A stretch of 41,403 nt of DNA, from the NCBI GenBank assembly GCA_023431055.1, contig JAEYXX010000109.1, positions 1 through 41,403 of the forward strand. The letters are read 5' to 3'. The notes below the pieces were generated by a model. It was not told where the DNA came from. It ran no database searches and saw only the letters and a program-made list of their open reading frames with translations. The position numbers were made by a program, and so were the translations under genes. Below, one piece after another: positions 1 through 7,314 of the stretch (the stretch's first letter is position 1; each line of letters begins with the position of its first letter). The stretch comes from Pseudomonadota bacterium (GTDB taxonomy: Bacteria > Pseudomonadota > Gammaproteobacteria > Pseudomonadales > Pseudomonadaceae).

Positions 1-313
1 CCAGCAGTTCCTCGACGTTGCGCTGGAACTTGCTGCCGAAGAAGCTCGACACCACGTTGCCGTAGCTGTTGGTGATCACCGACATCATGATCAGCCCCGG
101 CACGATGTATTCCATGTAGCTGAAGCCACCCATGTCGCCGATCTGCCGGCCGATCAGGTTACCGAAGATCACGAAGTACAAGACCATGGTGATCGCCGGC
201 GGTAGCAGGGTCTGCGGCCAGATCCGCACGAACCGGCGGATTTCACGGTGAACGATGGTACGCAGGGCCACCAGGTTGGCGGCGAATTCGCTGTTGAGGT
301 ACTGAGAAGTCAT
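1..313 (-). CDS. ABC-2 type transporter permease, N-terminal part (cut by window edge)
   Basis: The first roughly 104 residues are visible and the rest lies off the left edge. The protein starts MTSQYLNSEF and soon enters a hydrophobic segment (TLLPPAITMVLYFVIFGNLIG). This is followed by GGFSYMEYIVPGLIMMSVI, typical of the YadH-like ABC-2 permease family that exports lipids, polysaccharides or drugs across the inner membrane. The start codon at 311-313 overlaps the stop of the ATPase gene as ATGA, so the two subunits are translationally coupled. The gene pair corresponds, from memory, to PA2811/PA2812 of P. aeruginosa. The substrate cannot be told from the sequence. Confidence 0.9.
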   Translation of the reverse strand, partial: MTSQYLNSEFAANLVALRTIVHREIRRFVRIWPQTLLPPAITMVLYFVIFGNLIGRQIGDMGGFSYMEYIVPGLIMMSVITNSYGNVVSSFFGSKFQRNVEELL

Positions 314-1242
314 TGCGCCACCTTGGCCAGGTTCTTTTCCACCAGGGAGACGAACAGCTCCTCCAGGCGATTGCTCTTGTTACGCAGGCTGAGCACCTCG
401 ACCTGCTGCTGCGCCAGTTGCTGGAACAGCGCGTTGAGGCCCTGGCTCTTCTCCACCTGCACTTCCAGGGTGTGGTGATCGACCAGGCGTGCCGGATAGC
501 CCTGCAGTGTCGGCACTGAGCTGTAGGAATCCTTGAGGTCGAAGAGAAAGGTCTCCACGTGCAGCTTCTTCAGCAGATCCTTCATGCTACTCAGCTCGAC
601 GATACGGCCGTGGTCGATGATGCCGATGTTGCGGCACAACTGCTCGGCCTCTTCCAGGTAGTGGGTGGTCAGGATGATGGTGGTGCCCTGCTTGTTCAGC
701 TCGGTGAGGAAACTCCACATCGAACGGCGCAGCTCGATATCCACCCCGGCAGTCGGCTCGTCGAGGATCAGCAGGCGTGGTTGGTGCACCAGTGCACGGG
801 CGATCATCAGGCGGCGCTTCATACCGCCGGACAGCTCGCGGGAAGCCACGTCACGCTTGTCCCACAGGCCGAGCTGAGTCAGGTACTGCTCGGCGCGTTC
901 CTTGGCGATCGATCGCGGAATGCCGTAGTAGCCGGCCTGGGTGACGACGATGTCGAACACCTTCTCGAACTGGTTGAAGTTGAACTCCTGCGGCACCACG
1001 CCGAGGCAGCGCTTGAGCGCGTAGGGTTCGCGGTCGAGGTCGTGGCCGAACACGCTGACCGTGCCGCTGCTCTTGTTCACCAGCGTGGAGAGGATGCCGA
1101 TGGTGGTGGATTTGCCGGCACCGTTGGGGCCGAGCAAGGCGAAGAAATCACCTTCGGCGACGTCCAGATCGATACCGTGCAGGGCCTGGAAGCCGTTTCC
1201 GTAGGTCTTGGTCAACTGGCGGATGGTCAGGGCGGAGCTCAT
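310..1242 (-). CDS. ABC transporter ATP-binding protein (YadG-like)
   Basis: A 310-residue nucleotide-binding subunit that powers the ABC-2 permease downstream. Walker A is GPNGAGKST at about residues 38-46. The signature is LSGGMKRR, Walker B is RLLILDEPTAGVD, and the switch histidine lies in ILTTHYLEEAEQ. A C-terminal extension of about 80 residues follows, as in the YadG/CcmA-like drug or lipid exporters. The stop codon overlaps the permease start by four bases (ATGA). The ribosome-binding site before the start is weak. In P. aeruginosa I recall a GST gene (PA2813) upstream, which is absent here. Family assignment is secure, but the substrate is unknown. Confidence 0.93.
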   Translation of the reverse strand: MSSALTIRQLTKTYGNGFQALHGIDLDVAEGDFFALLGPNGAGKSTTIGILSTLVNKSSGTVSVFGHDLDREPYALKRCLGVVPQEFNFNQFEKVFDIVVTQAGYYGIPRSIAKERAEQYLTQLGLWDKRDVASRELSGGMKRRLMIARALVHQPRLLILDEPTAGVDIELRRSMWSFLTELNKQGTTIILTTHYLEEAEQLCRNIGIIDHGRIVELSSMKDLLKKLHVETFLFDLKDSYSSVPTLQGYPARLVDHHTLEVQVEKSQGLNALFQQLAQQQVEVLSLRNKSNRLEELFVSLVEKNLAKVAQ

Positions 1243-1396
1243 GAAGATGGGGTTTCCCGCGCGAGAGTGAAGTCATGGTAGATGTGGGCGAAGGTGCTCG
1301 ATTGCAACCACGTGTTTCGCCCGCTCTGTGCTGGCATGCACCCTACCGACCCTGACGCGCGGAGAAAAGGCCGTCCTGGCGATCTTGATTATCGAC

Positions 1397-2059
1397 TCAG
1401 TCGATAACACTGGCTTCGCGCTGCATGTCGCCGCTCACTTCCAAGCCCCCGGCCTCGAACAGATGTGGATAGCAATCGCGCAGGTGCGCGAAGAACAGCT
1501 GCTGCGGCAGGTCCTCGAACTGGCCGTGGTCCTGCAGGTATTCCATGTAGCGCTCGCCGCGCTCGTTGTAGGGATGAAAGACGCTGTCGTGCACACCATC
1601 GAACTCCAGCGGCGCCACCTTGAATACGCGGCACAGCGCCTCGTTGAACGCTGGCGTGGCCTTGACCCAGCGCCCGTCCAGATACAGCTCGGTGTAGCCG
1701 TGCATGGCGAAAACCTCGCTGCGCAGCAGCTCCAGCAGGCGCGGCGTCGACAGGTGATTACGCACATCGGCCAGGCCGATACGCGCAGGAATGCCGCAAT
1801 GCCTTGCGCATGCGGCGAGCAGATTGGCCTTGGGCACGCAGTAGGACTCCCCGGCCGTCAGCGCGTGGCTGGCCTTCAGCGTCTGCGCATCGAGGCTGAA
1901 GGCATAGGGGTTGTAGCGAATCTCGTCGCGCACTGCCGAATACAGAGCCACGGCCTGACTGATCGGTTCTCGTGAGGCACCACGCCAACGTTCGGCGAAC
2001 TCGACTACCAATGGATGGTCACTGTCAATGAAGCGGCCGGGGCGAAGATAGATCTGCAT
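1397..2059 (-). CDS. transglutaminase-like domain protein
   Basis: A 220-residue protein of the bacterial transglutaminase-like (papain-fold) superfamily. The candidate nucleophile is in GESYCVPKANLLAACAR (about residues 70-86), and the histidine in the strand reading MHGYTELYLDGRWVKATPAF. The position that is Asp in the canonical Cys-His-Asp triad (usually WVPVD) reads WVKAT here, so the third member is replaced, as I believe is common in this subgroup. There is no signal peptide, so it is probably cytoplasmic. An AGGAG ribosome-binding site precedes the ATG at 2057-2059. The stop codon sits inside a perfect 19-bp inverted repeat (1389-1407, arms TTATCGACT/AGTCGATAA). The gene is divergent from fadE, and its substrate and function are unknown. 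Confidence 0.85.
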   Translation of the reverse strand: MQIYLRPGRFIDSDHPLVVEFAERWRGASREPISQAVALYSAVRDEIRYNPYAFSLDAQTLKASHALTAGESYCVPKANLLAACARHCGIPARIGLADVRNHLSTPRLLELLRSEVFAMHGYTELYLDGRWVKATPAFNEALCRVFKVAPLEFDGVHDSVFHPYNERGERYMEYLQDHGQFEDLPQQLFFAHLRDCYPHLFEAGGLEVSGDMQREASVID

Positions 2060-2201
2060 GACGGGGCTCCTGAAGTTCGCTTCAGTCTAATCCGCCAATT
2101 GCGCGATGCTTACGACGATCCGGCCAAGCTCACCGCCCCTCGCGCCATTTATGGCCCGCCATCCCTGGCTGCCACCCTGCGGGCCGTCGCTACGCGACGT
2201 T

Positions 2202-2224
2202 AAAAATGGCTCCCGGCCATTTTT
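2202..2224. terminator. terminator-like hairpin between divergent genes
   Basis: A perfect 9-bp inverted repeat, AAAAATGGC-tcccg-GCCATTTTT, has an A-run on one side and a T-run on the other, as in a bidirectional intrinsic terminator. It lies upstream of both the leftward transglutaminase gene and the rightward fadE gene, where no mature transcript is expected to end. It may insulate the two promoters, or act in the fadE leader about 36 bases before the ribosome-binding site. Confidence 0.5.
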
Positions 2225-2272
2225 TATGGCTATGCTCGGGGCGTCGCCCGCTCGAATCATGGAGGAATGCAC

Positions 2273-4720
2273 ATGCTCGTCATCTGGTTGCTGGTGCTGC
2301 TGCTCGGGGTCATCTACCTGGCCCATAGTCGTACCGCCGCCCGCCCCGCCCTCGGCATCACCGCGGCCTATCTGGTGGCCATGGCCCTGTTCAGCCCGGT
2401 ACCCGGCTGGCTGCAACTGCTGCTATGGATCATCACAGGCGCAGTCGCCGCCTTCATCCTGCTCGACGATCTGCGCCGGCAGTTGTTCACTCGCCCCTTG
2501 TTCGCCTGGTTCCAGCGTGTGTTGCCGCCGATGTCGGCCACCGAGCGCGACGCCATCGAAGCCGGCACGGTGTGGTGGGATGGCGAGCTGTTCAGTGGCA
2601 AACCGGACTGGGACAAGCTCTTGGCCTACCCCAAGGCCAGGCTGACCGAGGAAGAACAGGCCTTCATCGACGGCCCCACCGAAGAACTCTGCGCGATGAT
2701 CAGCGACTGGCAGGTCGGCCAGGAAATGGACCTACCCGAGAAAGCCTGGGAGCACATCAAGCAGCACGGCTTCTTCGCCCTGATCATTCCCAAGGAGTAT
2801 GGCGGTAAGGGTTTCTCTGCCTACGCCCACTCGCAGGTGGCGATGAAGCTGGCCACCCGCAGCGGCGACCTGGCCTCCACCGTGATGGTGCCCAATTCCC
2901 TCGGCCCGGCCGAACTGCTGCTGCACTACGGCACCGAGGAACAGCGCAACCATTACCTGCCACGCCTGGCGCGCGGCGATGACATCCCCTGCTTCGCCCT
3001 CACCGGCCCGCTGGCCGGCTCCGACGCCGGCGCCATGCCGGACACCGGTGTCATCTGCAAGGGCCAGTTCAACGGGGAGGAAGTGATCGGGCTGCGCCTG
3101 AATTGGGAGAAGCGCTACATCACCCTCGGCCCGGTGGCCACCCTGCTCGGCCTGGCCTTCAAGGCCTACGACCCGGACCACCTGTTGGGCGACAAGGAAG
3201 ACCTCGGCATCAGCCTGGCGCTGATTCCCACCGATACCCCCGGCGTGGAAATCGGCCGCCGCCACCTGCCGCTGGGCGCGGCCTTCATGAACGGGCCGAA
3301 CTCGGGCAAGGACGTATTCATTCCGCTCGACTACCTGATCGGCGGCCAGGAGTATCTCGGCAAGGGCTGGATGATGCTGATGAACTGCCTGTCGGTGGGC
3401 CGCTCCATCTCGCTGCCCGCAGTCGGCACGGGCGCGGCCAAGTTCACCAGCCTCGCTACCGGCCAGTACGCCCAGTTGCGCGAGCAGTTCAACGTACCGC
3501 TGGCGGCCTTCGAAGGCATCCAGGAAGCCCTGGCGCGCATCGGCGGTAACGCCTGGCTGATGGACAGCGCGCGGATCCTCACCGCCAATGCCGTCGACCT
3601 GGGCGAGAAGCCCTCGGTGCTGTCGGCTGTGCTCAAGTATCACCTGACCGAGCGCGGCCGCGAGTGCATCAGCCATGCCATGGACGTGCACGGCGGCAAG
3701 GGCATCATCATGGGCCCGAACAACTACCTGGCTCGCTCCTGGCAGGGCGCGCCGATCTTCATCACCGTCGAGGGCGCCAACATCCTCTCGCGCAACCTGA
3801 TGATATTCGGCCAGGGCGCCATCCGCTGCCATCCCTATGTGCTCAAGGAGATGGCCCTGGCTGACCGCGAGGACAAGGACGAGGCGCAGATCGAGTTCGA
3901 CTCGCTGTTGATGAGCCATATCGGTTTCGCCGTGAGCAATGCGGCCAGCAGCTTCCTTCTCGGCCTGACCCTGAACCGTCTCGGCACGGTGCCGGGCGAC
4001 GACCTCAGCCAGCCCTACTACCGTGCGCTCAACCGCCTGGCCGCGGCCTTCGCCCTGTGCGCCGACAGCAGCATGATGCTGCTCGGCGGTGACCTGAAGC
4101 GTCGCGAACGCCTGTCTGCGCGCCTGGGTGATGTGCTCAGTTATCTCTACCTGGGCTCGGCGGCACTCAAGCGCTACCACGATCTGGACTATCAGGAATC
4201 CGTCAGACCGCTGCTGCGCTGGGCCATGGAGGAAAACCTCTACCACGCCGAGCAGGCACTCGATGACCTGCTGAGTAACTTCCCCAATCGCCTGTTCGGC
4301 TGTCTGTTGAAGGTACTGGTGTTCCCGCTGGGTCGTCGTCATAACGGCCCGAGCGATGAGCAGGATGCCGAAGTGGCCGCGATCATCGGCCGCCAGGCTG
4401 GCGACCCGGCATTGGAATCGGTGCTGGAAGGCTGCTATCGCCCGCAGGCCGATCAGGACTCCGTCGGCGCCCTGCAGCATGCGCTGAACCTGGTGCAGGC
4501 CAGCCAGGATGCGCGCAAACGCCTGCACCAGGCGCTCAAGGACGGCAGCCTGCAACCGGCTCTGGGCCAGGACGCCATCGAAGCGGCGATCGCTGCCGGC
4601 ATTCTCGATGGCGAGCAGGGTCAACGCCTGCAAGCGGCCGAGGCGGCGCGTCGGCGGGTGATCGATGTCGACGACTTCGCCAAGGAAGAGCTCGAACTGG
4701 GCATTGGCAAGGTGCGCTAA
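2273..4720 (+). CDS. fadE: membrane-associated acyl-CoA dehydrogenase FadE
   Basis: An 815-residue acyl-CoA dehydrogenase of the long FadE type, which performs the first, FAD-dependent step of fatty acid beta-oxidation. Two hydrophobic N-terminal segments (about residues 1-20 and 30-60) anchor it to the inner membrane. The N-terminal and middle ACDH domains follow (IIPKEYGGKGFSAYAHSQVA; CFALTGPLAGSDAG). Next comes the C-terminal helical domain (MDVHGGKGIIMGPNNYLAR; SWQGAPIFITVEGANIL), and then the DUF1974 tail found only in this large class. I chose the ATG at 2273, seven bases after GGAGG at 2261-2265, rather than the ATG at 2267 that abuts the Shine-Dalgarno sequence. It matches PA2815 as I remember it. 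The gene is probably monocistronic, with a REP pair downstream. Confidence 0.95.
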   Translation: MLVIWLLVLLLGVIYLAHSRTAARPALGITAAYLVAMALFSPVPGWLQLLLWIITGAVAAFILLDDLRRQLFTRPLFAWFQRVLPPMSATERDAIEAGTVWWDGELFSGKPDWDKLLAYPKARLTEEEQAFIDGPTEELCAMISDWQVGQEMDLPEKAWEHIKQHGFFALIIPKEYGGKGFSAYAHSQVAMKLATRSGDLASTVMVPNSLGPAELLLHYGTEEQRNHYLPRLARGDDIPCFALTGPLAGSDAGAMPDTGVICKGQFNGEEVIGLRLNWEKRYITLGPVATLLGLAFKAYDPDHLLGDKEDLGISLALIPTDTPGVEIGRRHLPLGAAFMNGPNSGKDVFIPLDYLIGGQEYLGKGWMMLMNCLSVGRSISLPAVGTGAAKFTSLATGQYAQLREQFNVPLAAFEGIQEALARIGGNAWLMDSARILTANAVDLGEKPSVLSAVLKYHLTERGRECISHAMDVHGGKGIIMGPNNYLARSWQGAPIFITVEGANILSRNLMIFGQGAIRCHPYVLKEMALADREDKDEAQIEFDSLLMSHIGFAVSNAASSFLLGLTLNRLGTVPGDDLSQPYYRALNRLAAAFALCADSSMMLLGGDLKRRERLSARLGDVLSYLYLGSAALKRYHDLDYQESVRPLLRWAMEENLYHAEQALDDLLSNFPNRLFGCLLKVLVFPLGRRHNGPSDEQDAEVAAIIGRQAGDPALESVLEGCYRPQADQDSVGALQHALNLVQASQDARKRLHQALKDGSLQPALGQDAIEAAIAAGILDGEQGQRLQAAEAARRRVIDVDDFAKEELELGIGKVR

Positions 4721-4726
4721 CCCAGC

Positions 4727-4833
4727 GCTTCGTGGGAGGGGCTTTAGCCGCGATTCTCTTTGGTCGCGACTGCAGGGATGCAGGAGGTAGAGCGAAGCAG
4801 GATGCCCGAGCCGAAAGCCCCACCCACGAAAGC
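4727..4833. repeat. inverted pair of REP elements
   Basis: The segment starting CTTCGTGGGAGGGGCTTTAG (from 4728) returns in inverted, slightly diverged form ending at 4832 (GCCGAAAGCCCCACCCACG on this strand). It brackets a spacer with GCAGGGATGCAGGAGGTAGA. This is the shape of a Pseudomonas REP doublet. It sits directly behind fadE and in front of the next gene's promoter. Confidence 0.7.
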
Positions 4834-4842
4834 CACCGATGC

Positions 4843-4871
4843 AGGACAGCGGGCGCCAGGAACTCTATACT
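4843..4871 (+). promoter_or_regulatory. putative sigma70 promoter for the 4906 gene
   Basis: The -35-like AGGACA (4843-4848), a 17-bp spacer and the -10 box TATACT (4866-4871) lie about 35 bases before the start codon and just after the REP pair. The predicted transcript would start near 4878. Confidence 0.45.
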
Positions 4872-4905
4872 CCTGCGCCCGTTTTACCTTTCAGGACACT
4901 GCAAC

Positions 4906-5313
4906 ATGGCCAGCCATCTCGAACATCACCTCGCCCTGCTCAATCACCTGCGCGGTATTCTCGTCGCGCTGGGCGAAGCCGAACAGGTGCTCGACGACAG
5001 CCACGCCCTGTTCCTCGAGCGTTACGACGAACTGCTCGCCGAACTGCCGCGTGATCCGGTGTCCAGCCAATACCTCGGCCAGGACCTGATCAGCCAGGTA
5101 TTCCATCGCTATCCGCAGATCGCCCATCTGGTGCCGCGCGACCTGCTGTGGTTCTTCGGCGGCGACTGCCTGCACTTCATGCCGGACGAAGAGATCGCCC
5201 TGTACCAGACCCTCGACGAGCGTCGCTTCGAGGCCGAAGAGAACGACGAACCCTTCGACTGGAACCAGGAAAAGCAACTGCTGGCCCTGCCCACGGACGG
5301 CGCCAAGCATTGA
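4906..5313 (+). CDS. conserved hypothetical protein (PA2817-like)
   Basis: A 135-residue acidic, soluble protein without signal peptide or membrane segment. It begins MASHLEHHLALLNHLRGIL and contains VPRDLLWFFGGDCLHFMPDEE and a C-terminal FDWNQEKQLLALP. It resembles the small Pseudomonas family found next to fadE (PA2817 in P. aeruginosa, from memory), for which I know no function. The reading frame stays open upstream to 4732, but that part is the REP doublet. The ATG at 4906 has an AGGACA Shine-Dalgarno at 4893-4898 and a promoter just upstream, so I use it as the start. Confidence 0.8.
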   Translation: MASHLEHHLALLNHLRGILVALGEAEQVLDDSHALFLERYDELLAELPRDPVSSQYLGQDLISQVFHRYPQIAHLVPRDLLWFFGGDCLHFMPDEEIALYQTLDERRFEAEENDEPFDWNQEKQLLALPTDGAKH

Positions 5314-5358
5314 TTCACACCTGACGAGCCATTGGTCAGAATGTCGCAGGCAACTGCG

Positions 5359-5406
5359 ATGACAGCGCCTTGGGTTTCGGGCATAAATACCCCCACCAGT
5401 ATTTAT
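5359..5406 (+). promoter_or_regulatory. promoter and CsoR-type operator, site 1
   Basis: A perfect inverted repeat ATAAATAC-ccccacca-GTATTTAT (5383-5406) overlaps a likely -10 (CATAAA/ATAAAT, from 5382), with -35 ATGACA at 5359-5364. The core ATAC-CCCCACCA-GTAT matches the sites at 6397 and 9513. AT-flanked C and G tracts of this kind are typical of CsoR-family operators. The repeat ends nine bases before the start codon at 5415, so the operator lies in the leader of the csoR operon and suggests autoregulation. Confidence 0.65.
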
Positions 5407-5414
5407 GAGATCCG

Positions 5415-5963
5415 ATGATGCGCCCCCTATTGCTCACCGCCCTGCTCGTCTCCAGTGCCGCCAACGCTGCCCCACTCTGGCAAGAAGAAGCTGCTGCGCA
5501 GATCCCGCCATTCGCCGAACAGCTGTTAGGTACCGTGCGCCAGGCCAGCGCCGAGGGAGGGCCGACTGCAGCAGTCCGGGCCTGCCAGGCCCTGGCGCCG
5601 CAGATTGCCAGCGAACACAGTGACGCCTGGGAACTGGGCCGCACCTCGCTCAAGGTACGTAATCCGAACAACGCTCCTGACGCCTGGGAACGCGCCGTGC
5701 TGGAACGCTTCGCCAGCGCGGCCGCAGCGGGTACGCCGGTGAAAGACTTGCGCCATGGCGAAGAGATCGACGGTCAGTACCGCTACATGCAGGCCATCGC
5801 CGTTGGCGAACCCTGCCTGGCGTGTCACGGCAAGGCGATCAAGACGGAGATACGAGAAGCCATTGACCAGTACTATCCACATGATCAGGCCCGCGGTTAT
5901 CAGGTCGGCGAACTTCGCGGTGCCTTTACTCTCAGTCGCCCCATTGCACAGGAAACCCCATGA
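5415..5963 (+). CDS. periplasmic c-type haem protein, DUF3365 (Tll0287-like) family
   Basis: A 182-residue protein with an N-terminal signal peptide (MMRPLLLTALLVSSAANA, cleavage near residue 18-19) and one c-type haem motif CLACH at residues 134-138. The arrangement fits the DUF3365/Tll0287-like family, a PAS-like fold carrying a single covalent haem. It is often a sensor domain, but here it stands alone in the periplasm. Cys57 (AVRACQAL) lies where I recall family members having a second haem ligand. I am not certain of that. Its stop overlaps the start of the CsoR-family gene (ATGA, 5960-5963), so haem protein and repressor are made together. Plausible roles are a redox or sulfide-binding protein or an electron carrier. 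No function is proven. Confidence 0.85.
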   Translation: MMRPLLLTALLVSSAANAAPLWQEEAAAQIPPFAEQLLGTVRQASAEGGPTAAVRACQALAPQIASEHSDAWELGRTSLKVRNPNNAPDAWERAVLERFASAAAAGTPVKDLRHGEEIDGQYRYMQAIAVGEPCLACHGKAIKTEIREAIDQYYPHDQARGYQVGELRGAFTLSRPIAQETP

Positions 5964-6244
5964 CCCAGAGTACCGACCTGCAAGCACGCATGCTCGAACA
6001 GCAGCAAGCGATGCTCAAGCGCCTGGCCCGGGTCGAGGGCCAGATCCGCGGTATCCAGGCGATGATCAGGCGCGGCGAGGACTGCGCCGCCATCGCCCAG
6101 CAGTTTTCCGCCGCCCGAAGCGCGCTGGATAAATCCTATCGCCTGATGCTCACCTGCCTGATCGAAGAGGCCATGCTCGACCCCGAGCAGAACCCCGAGG
6201 ACTCGCTGCAGCGTGTGCGCGAGATCTTCACCAAGTACACCTGA
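5960..6244 (+). CDS. CsoR/FrmR-family (DUF156) transcriptional repressor, probable sulfane-sulfur sensor
   Basis: A 94-residue all-helical repressor with the family hallmark KRLARVEGQIRGIQAM (residues 20-35). Cys42 aligns with the conserved first ligand cysteine of CsoR, CstR and FrmR. The second cysteine is Cys66 (LMLTCLIEEA), 24 residues on. That is one before the FrmR/RcnR histidine position (+25) and five before the CstR/CsoR second cysteine (+29). There is no histidine in the protein, so a normal copper or nickel site is excluded, and a Cys42-Cys66 di- or polysulfide switch is the better reading. It is coupled to the haem-protein gene by ATGA, and CsoR-type boxes precede this operon, the persulfide dioxygenase operon and the cyd operon. 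The assignment as persulfide sensor is by context. Confidence 0.85.
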   Translation: MTQSTDLQARMLEQQQAMLKRLARVEGQIRGIQAMIRRGEDCAAIAQQFSAARSALDKSYRLMLTCLIEEAMLDPEQNPEDSLQRVREIFTKYT

Positions 6245-6396
6245 TGCCGCTCGAGGGCGGCACAAGCCGCCACGTGGCCGTGTCGCCTGGAATCTGACCC
6301 TGCTGCGGTTATAGCTCGTCTGAAAGGCGCTTAGTTTTTTATTCCATTTAAATATAATCATAGAACCAGAAAACAGTTACGATTGCTCTTAACTAA

Positions 6397-6412
6397 ATAC
6401 TCCCACGGGTAT
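6397..6412 (+). promoter_or_regulatory. CsoR-type operator, site 2
   Basis: ATACTCCCACGGGTAT lies 17 bases before the persulfide dioxygenase start. It has the ATAC-N8-GTAT frame and C-tract/G-tract symmetry of CsoR-family boxes and matches sites 1 and 3. A TAAATA -10-like hexamer at 6394-6399 overlaps it. The 70 bases upstream are strikingly AT-rich for this genome (for example around 6329-6364), as expected for a strong promoter. Confidence 0.65.
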
Positions 6413-6429
6413 ATGCGAGGAGCGCCATC

Positions 6430-7293
6430 ATGCAAGCCGATGTCAGAGAATTCTTCGATCCCGCCACCTACACCTACAGCTATGTGGTGACCGACCCCAC
6501 TACCAGCCGCTGCGCCATCGTCGACTCGGTCCTGGATTACGACCCAGCCTCGGGGCGGACTTCATGCGACAGCGCCGATCGCATCATCGCCTACGTGAGG
6601 AGTCGCGGCCTGCAGTTACAATGGCTGCTCGAGACCCATGTGCATGCCGACCACCTTTCGGCCGCGCCCTACCTCAAGCGCGAGCTTGGCGGCCTGCTGG
6701 GGATCGGCGAGAACATCACCGTGGTACAGAACACCTTCGGCAAGCTGTTCAATGCCGGAAGCGATTTCGCCACCGATGGCAGCCAGTTCGATCGGCTGTT
6801 TGCCGATGGCGACGAGTTCCGCATCGGCGAACTCCGCGCGCGAGCCATGCATACGCCCGGCCATACCCCGGCCTGTATGACCTACCTGATCGGCGATGCC
6901 GGTTTCGTCGGCGACACCTTGTTCATGCCTGACTACGGCACCGCCCGCTGCGACTTCCCCGGTGGAGACGCAAGCACACTGTTCCGGTCGATTCAGAAGC
7001 TGTTCGCCCTGCCTGGCGAAACCCGCCTGTTCATGTGCCATGACTACAAGGCGCCAGGACGCGATGATTTTCACTACCAGACCAACGTGGCCGAACAGCG
7101 CGCACACAACGTACACGTGCACCAGGGCATCGCCGAAGCCGACTTCGTCGCCATGCGTCGCGAACGCGATGCCGGCCTGGACATGCCAGCCCTGATCCTA
7201 CCCTCGGTACAGGTGAACATGCGCGCCGGGCAACTGCCGCCGGCCGAGGACAACGGCATCCACTACCTGAAAATCCCCCTGAATGTGCTGTAA
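6430..7293 (+). CDS. MBL-fold persulfide dioxygenase (ETHE1/Blh-like)
   Basis: A 287-residue metallo-beta-lactamase-fold protein that would oxidise glutathione persulfide to sulfite in the cytoplasm. The metal motif HVHADH covers residues 70-75. Further ligands are in MHTPGHTPACMTY, FVGDTLFMPDYGTARCDFPGGDA and LFMCHDYKAPGRD. The TARCDFPGG segment is typical of persulfide dioxygenases and not of glyoxalase II. The length suits the Blh-type group, often found with SulP or DUF442/rhodanese partners. The start follows GAGGAG at 6417-6422. SulP begins 21 bases after the stop and the rhodanese overlaps SulP, so the three form an operon. A CsoR-type box lies immediately upstream. Confidence 0.9.
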   Translation: MQADVREFFDPATYTYSYVVTDPTTSRCAIVDSVLDYDPASGRTSCDSADRIIAYVRSRGLQLQWLLETHVHADHLSAAPYLKRELGGLLGIGENITVVQNTFGKLFNAGSDFATDGSQFDRLFADGDEFRIGELRARAMHTPGHTPACMTYLIGDAGFVGDTLFMPDYGTARCDFPGGDASTLFRSIQKLFALPGETRLFMCHDYKAPGRDDFHYQTNVAEQRAHNVHVHQGIAEADFVAMRRERDAGLDMPALILPSVQVNMRAGQLPPAEDNGIHYLKIPLNVL

Positions 7294-7314
7294 GGCTTGC
7301 GGCAGGGGTGGAGC

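Noticed and set aside
1389..1407. Perfect 19-bp inverted repeat at the transglutaminase stop as an operator
   Set aside because: It spans the stop codon at the 3' end of a gene, far from any start, and is more likely part of the transcript end or chance.
2732..4633. Open frame of 633 codons on the minus strand opposite fadE
   Set aside because: It is antisense to a clear FadE, has no start signal, and its translation is the usual His/Gln/Ala-rich shadow seen opposite high-GC genes.
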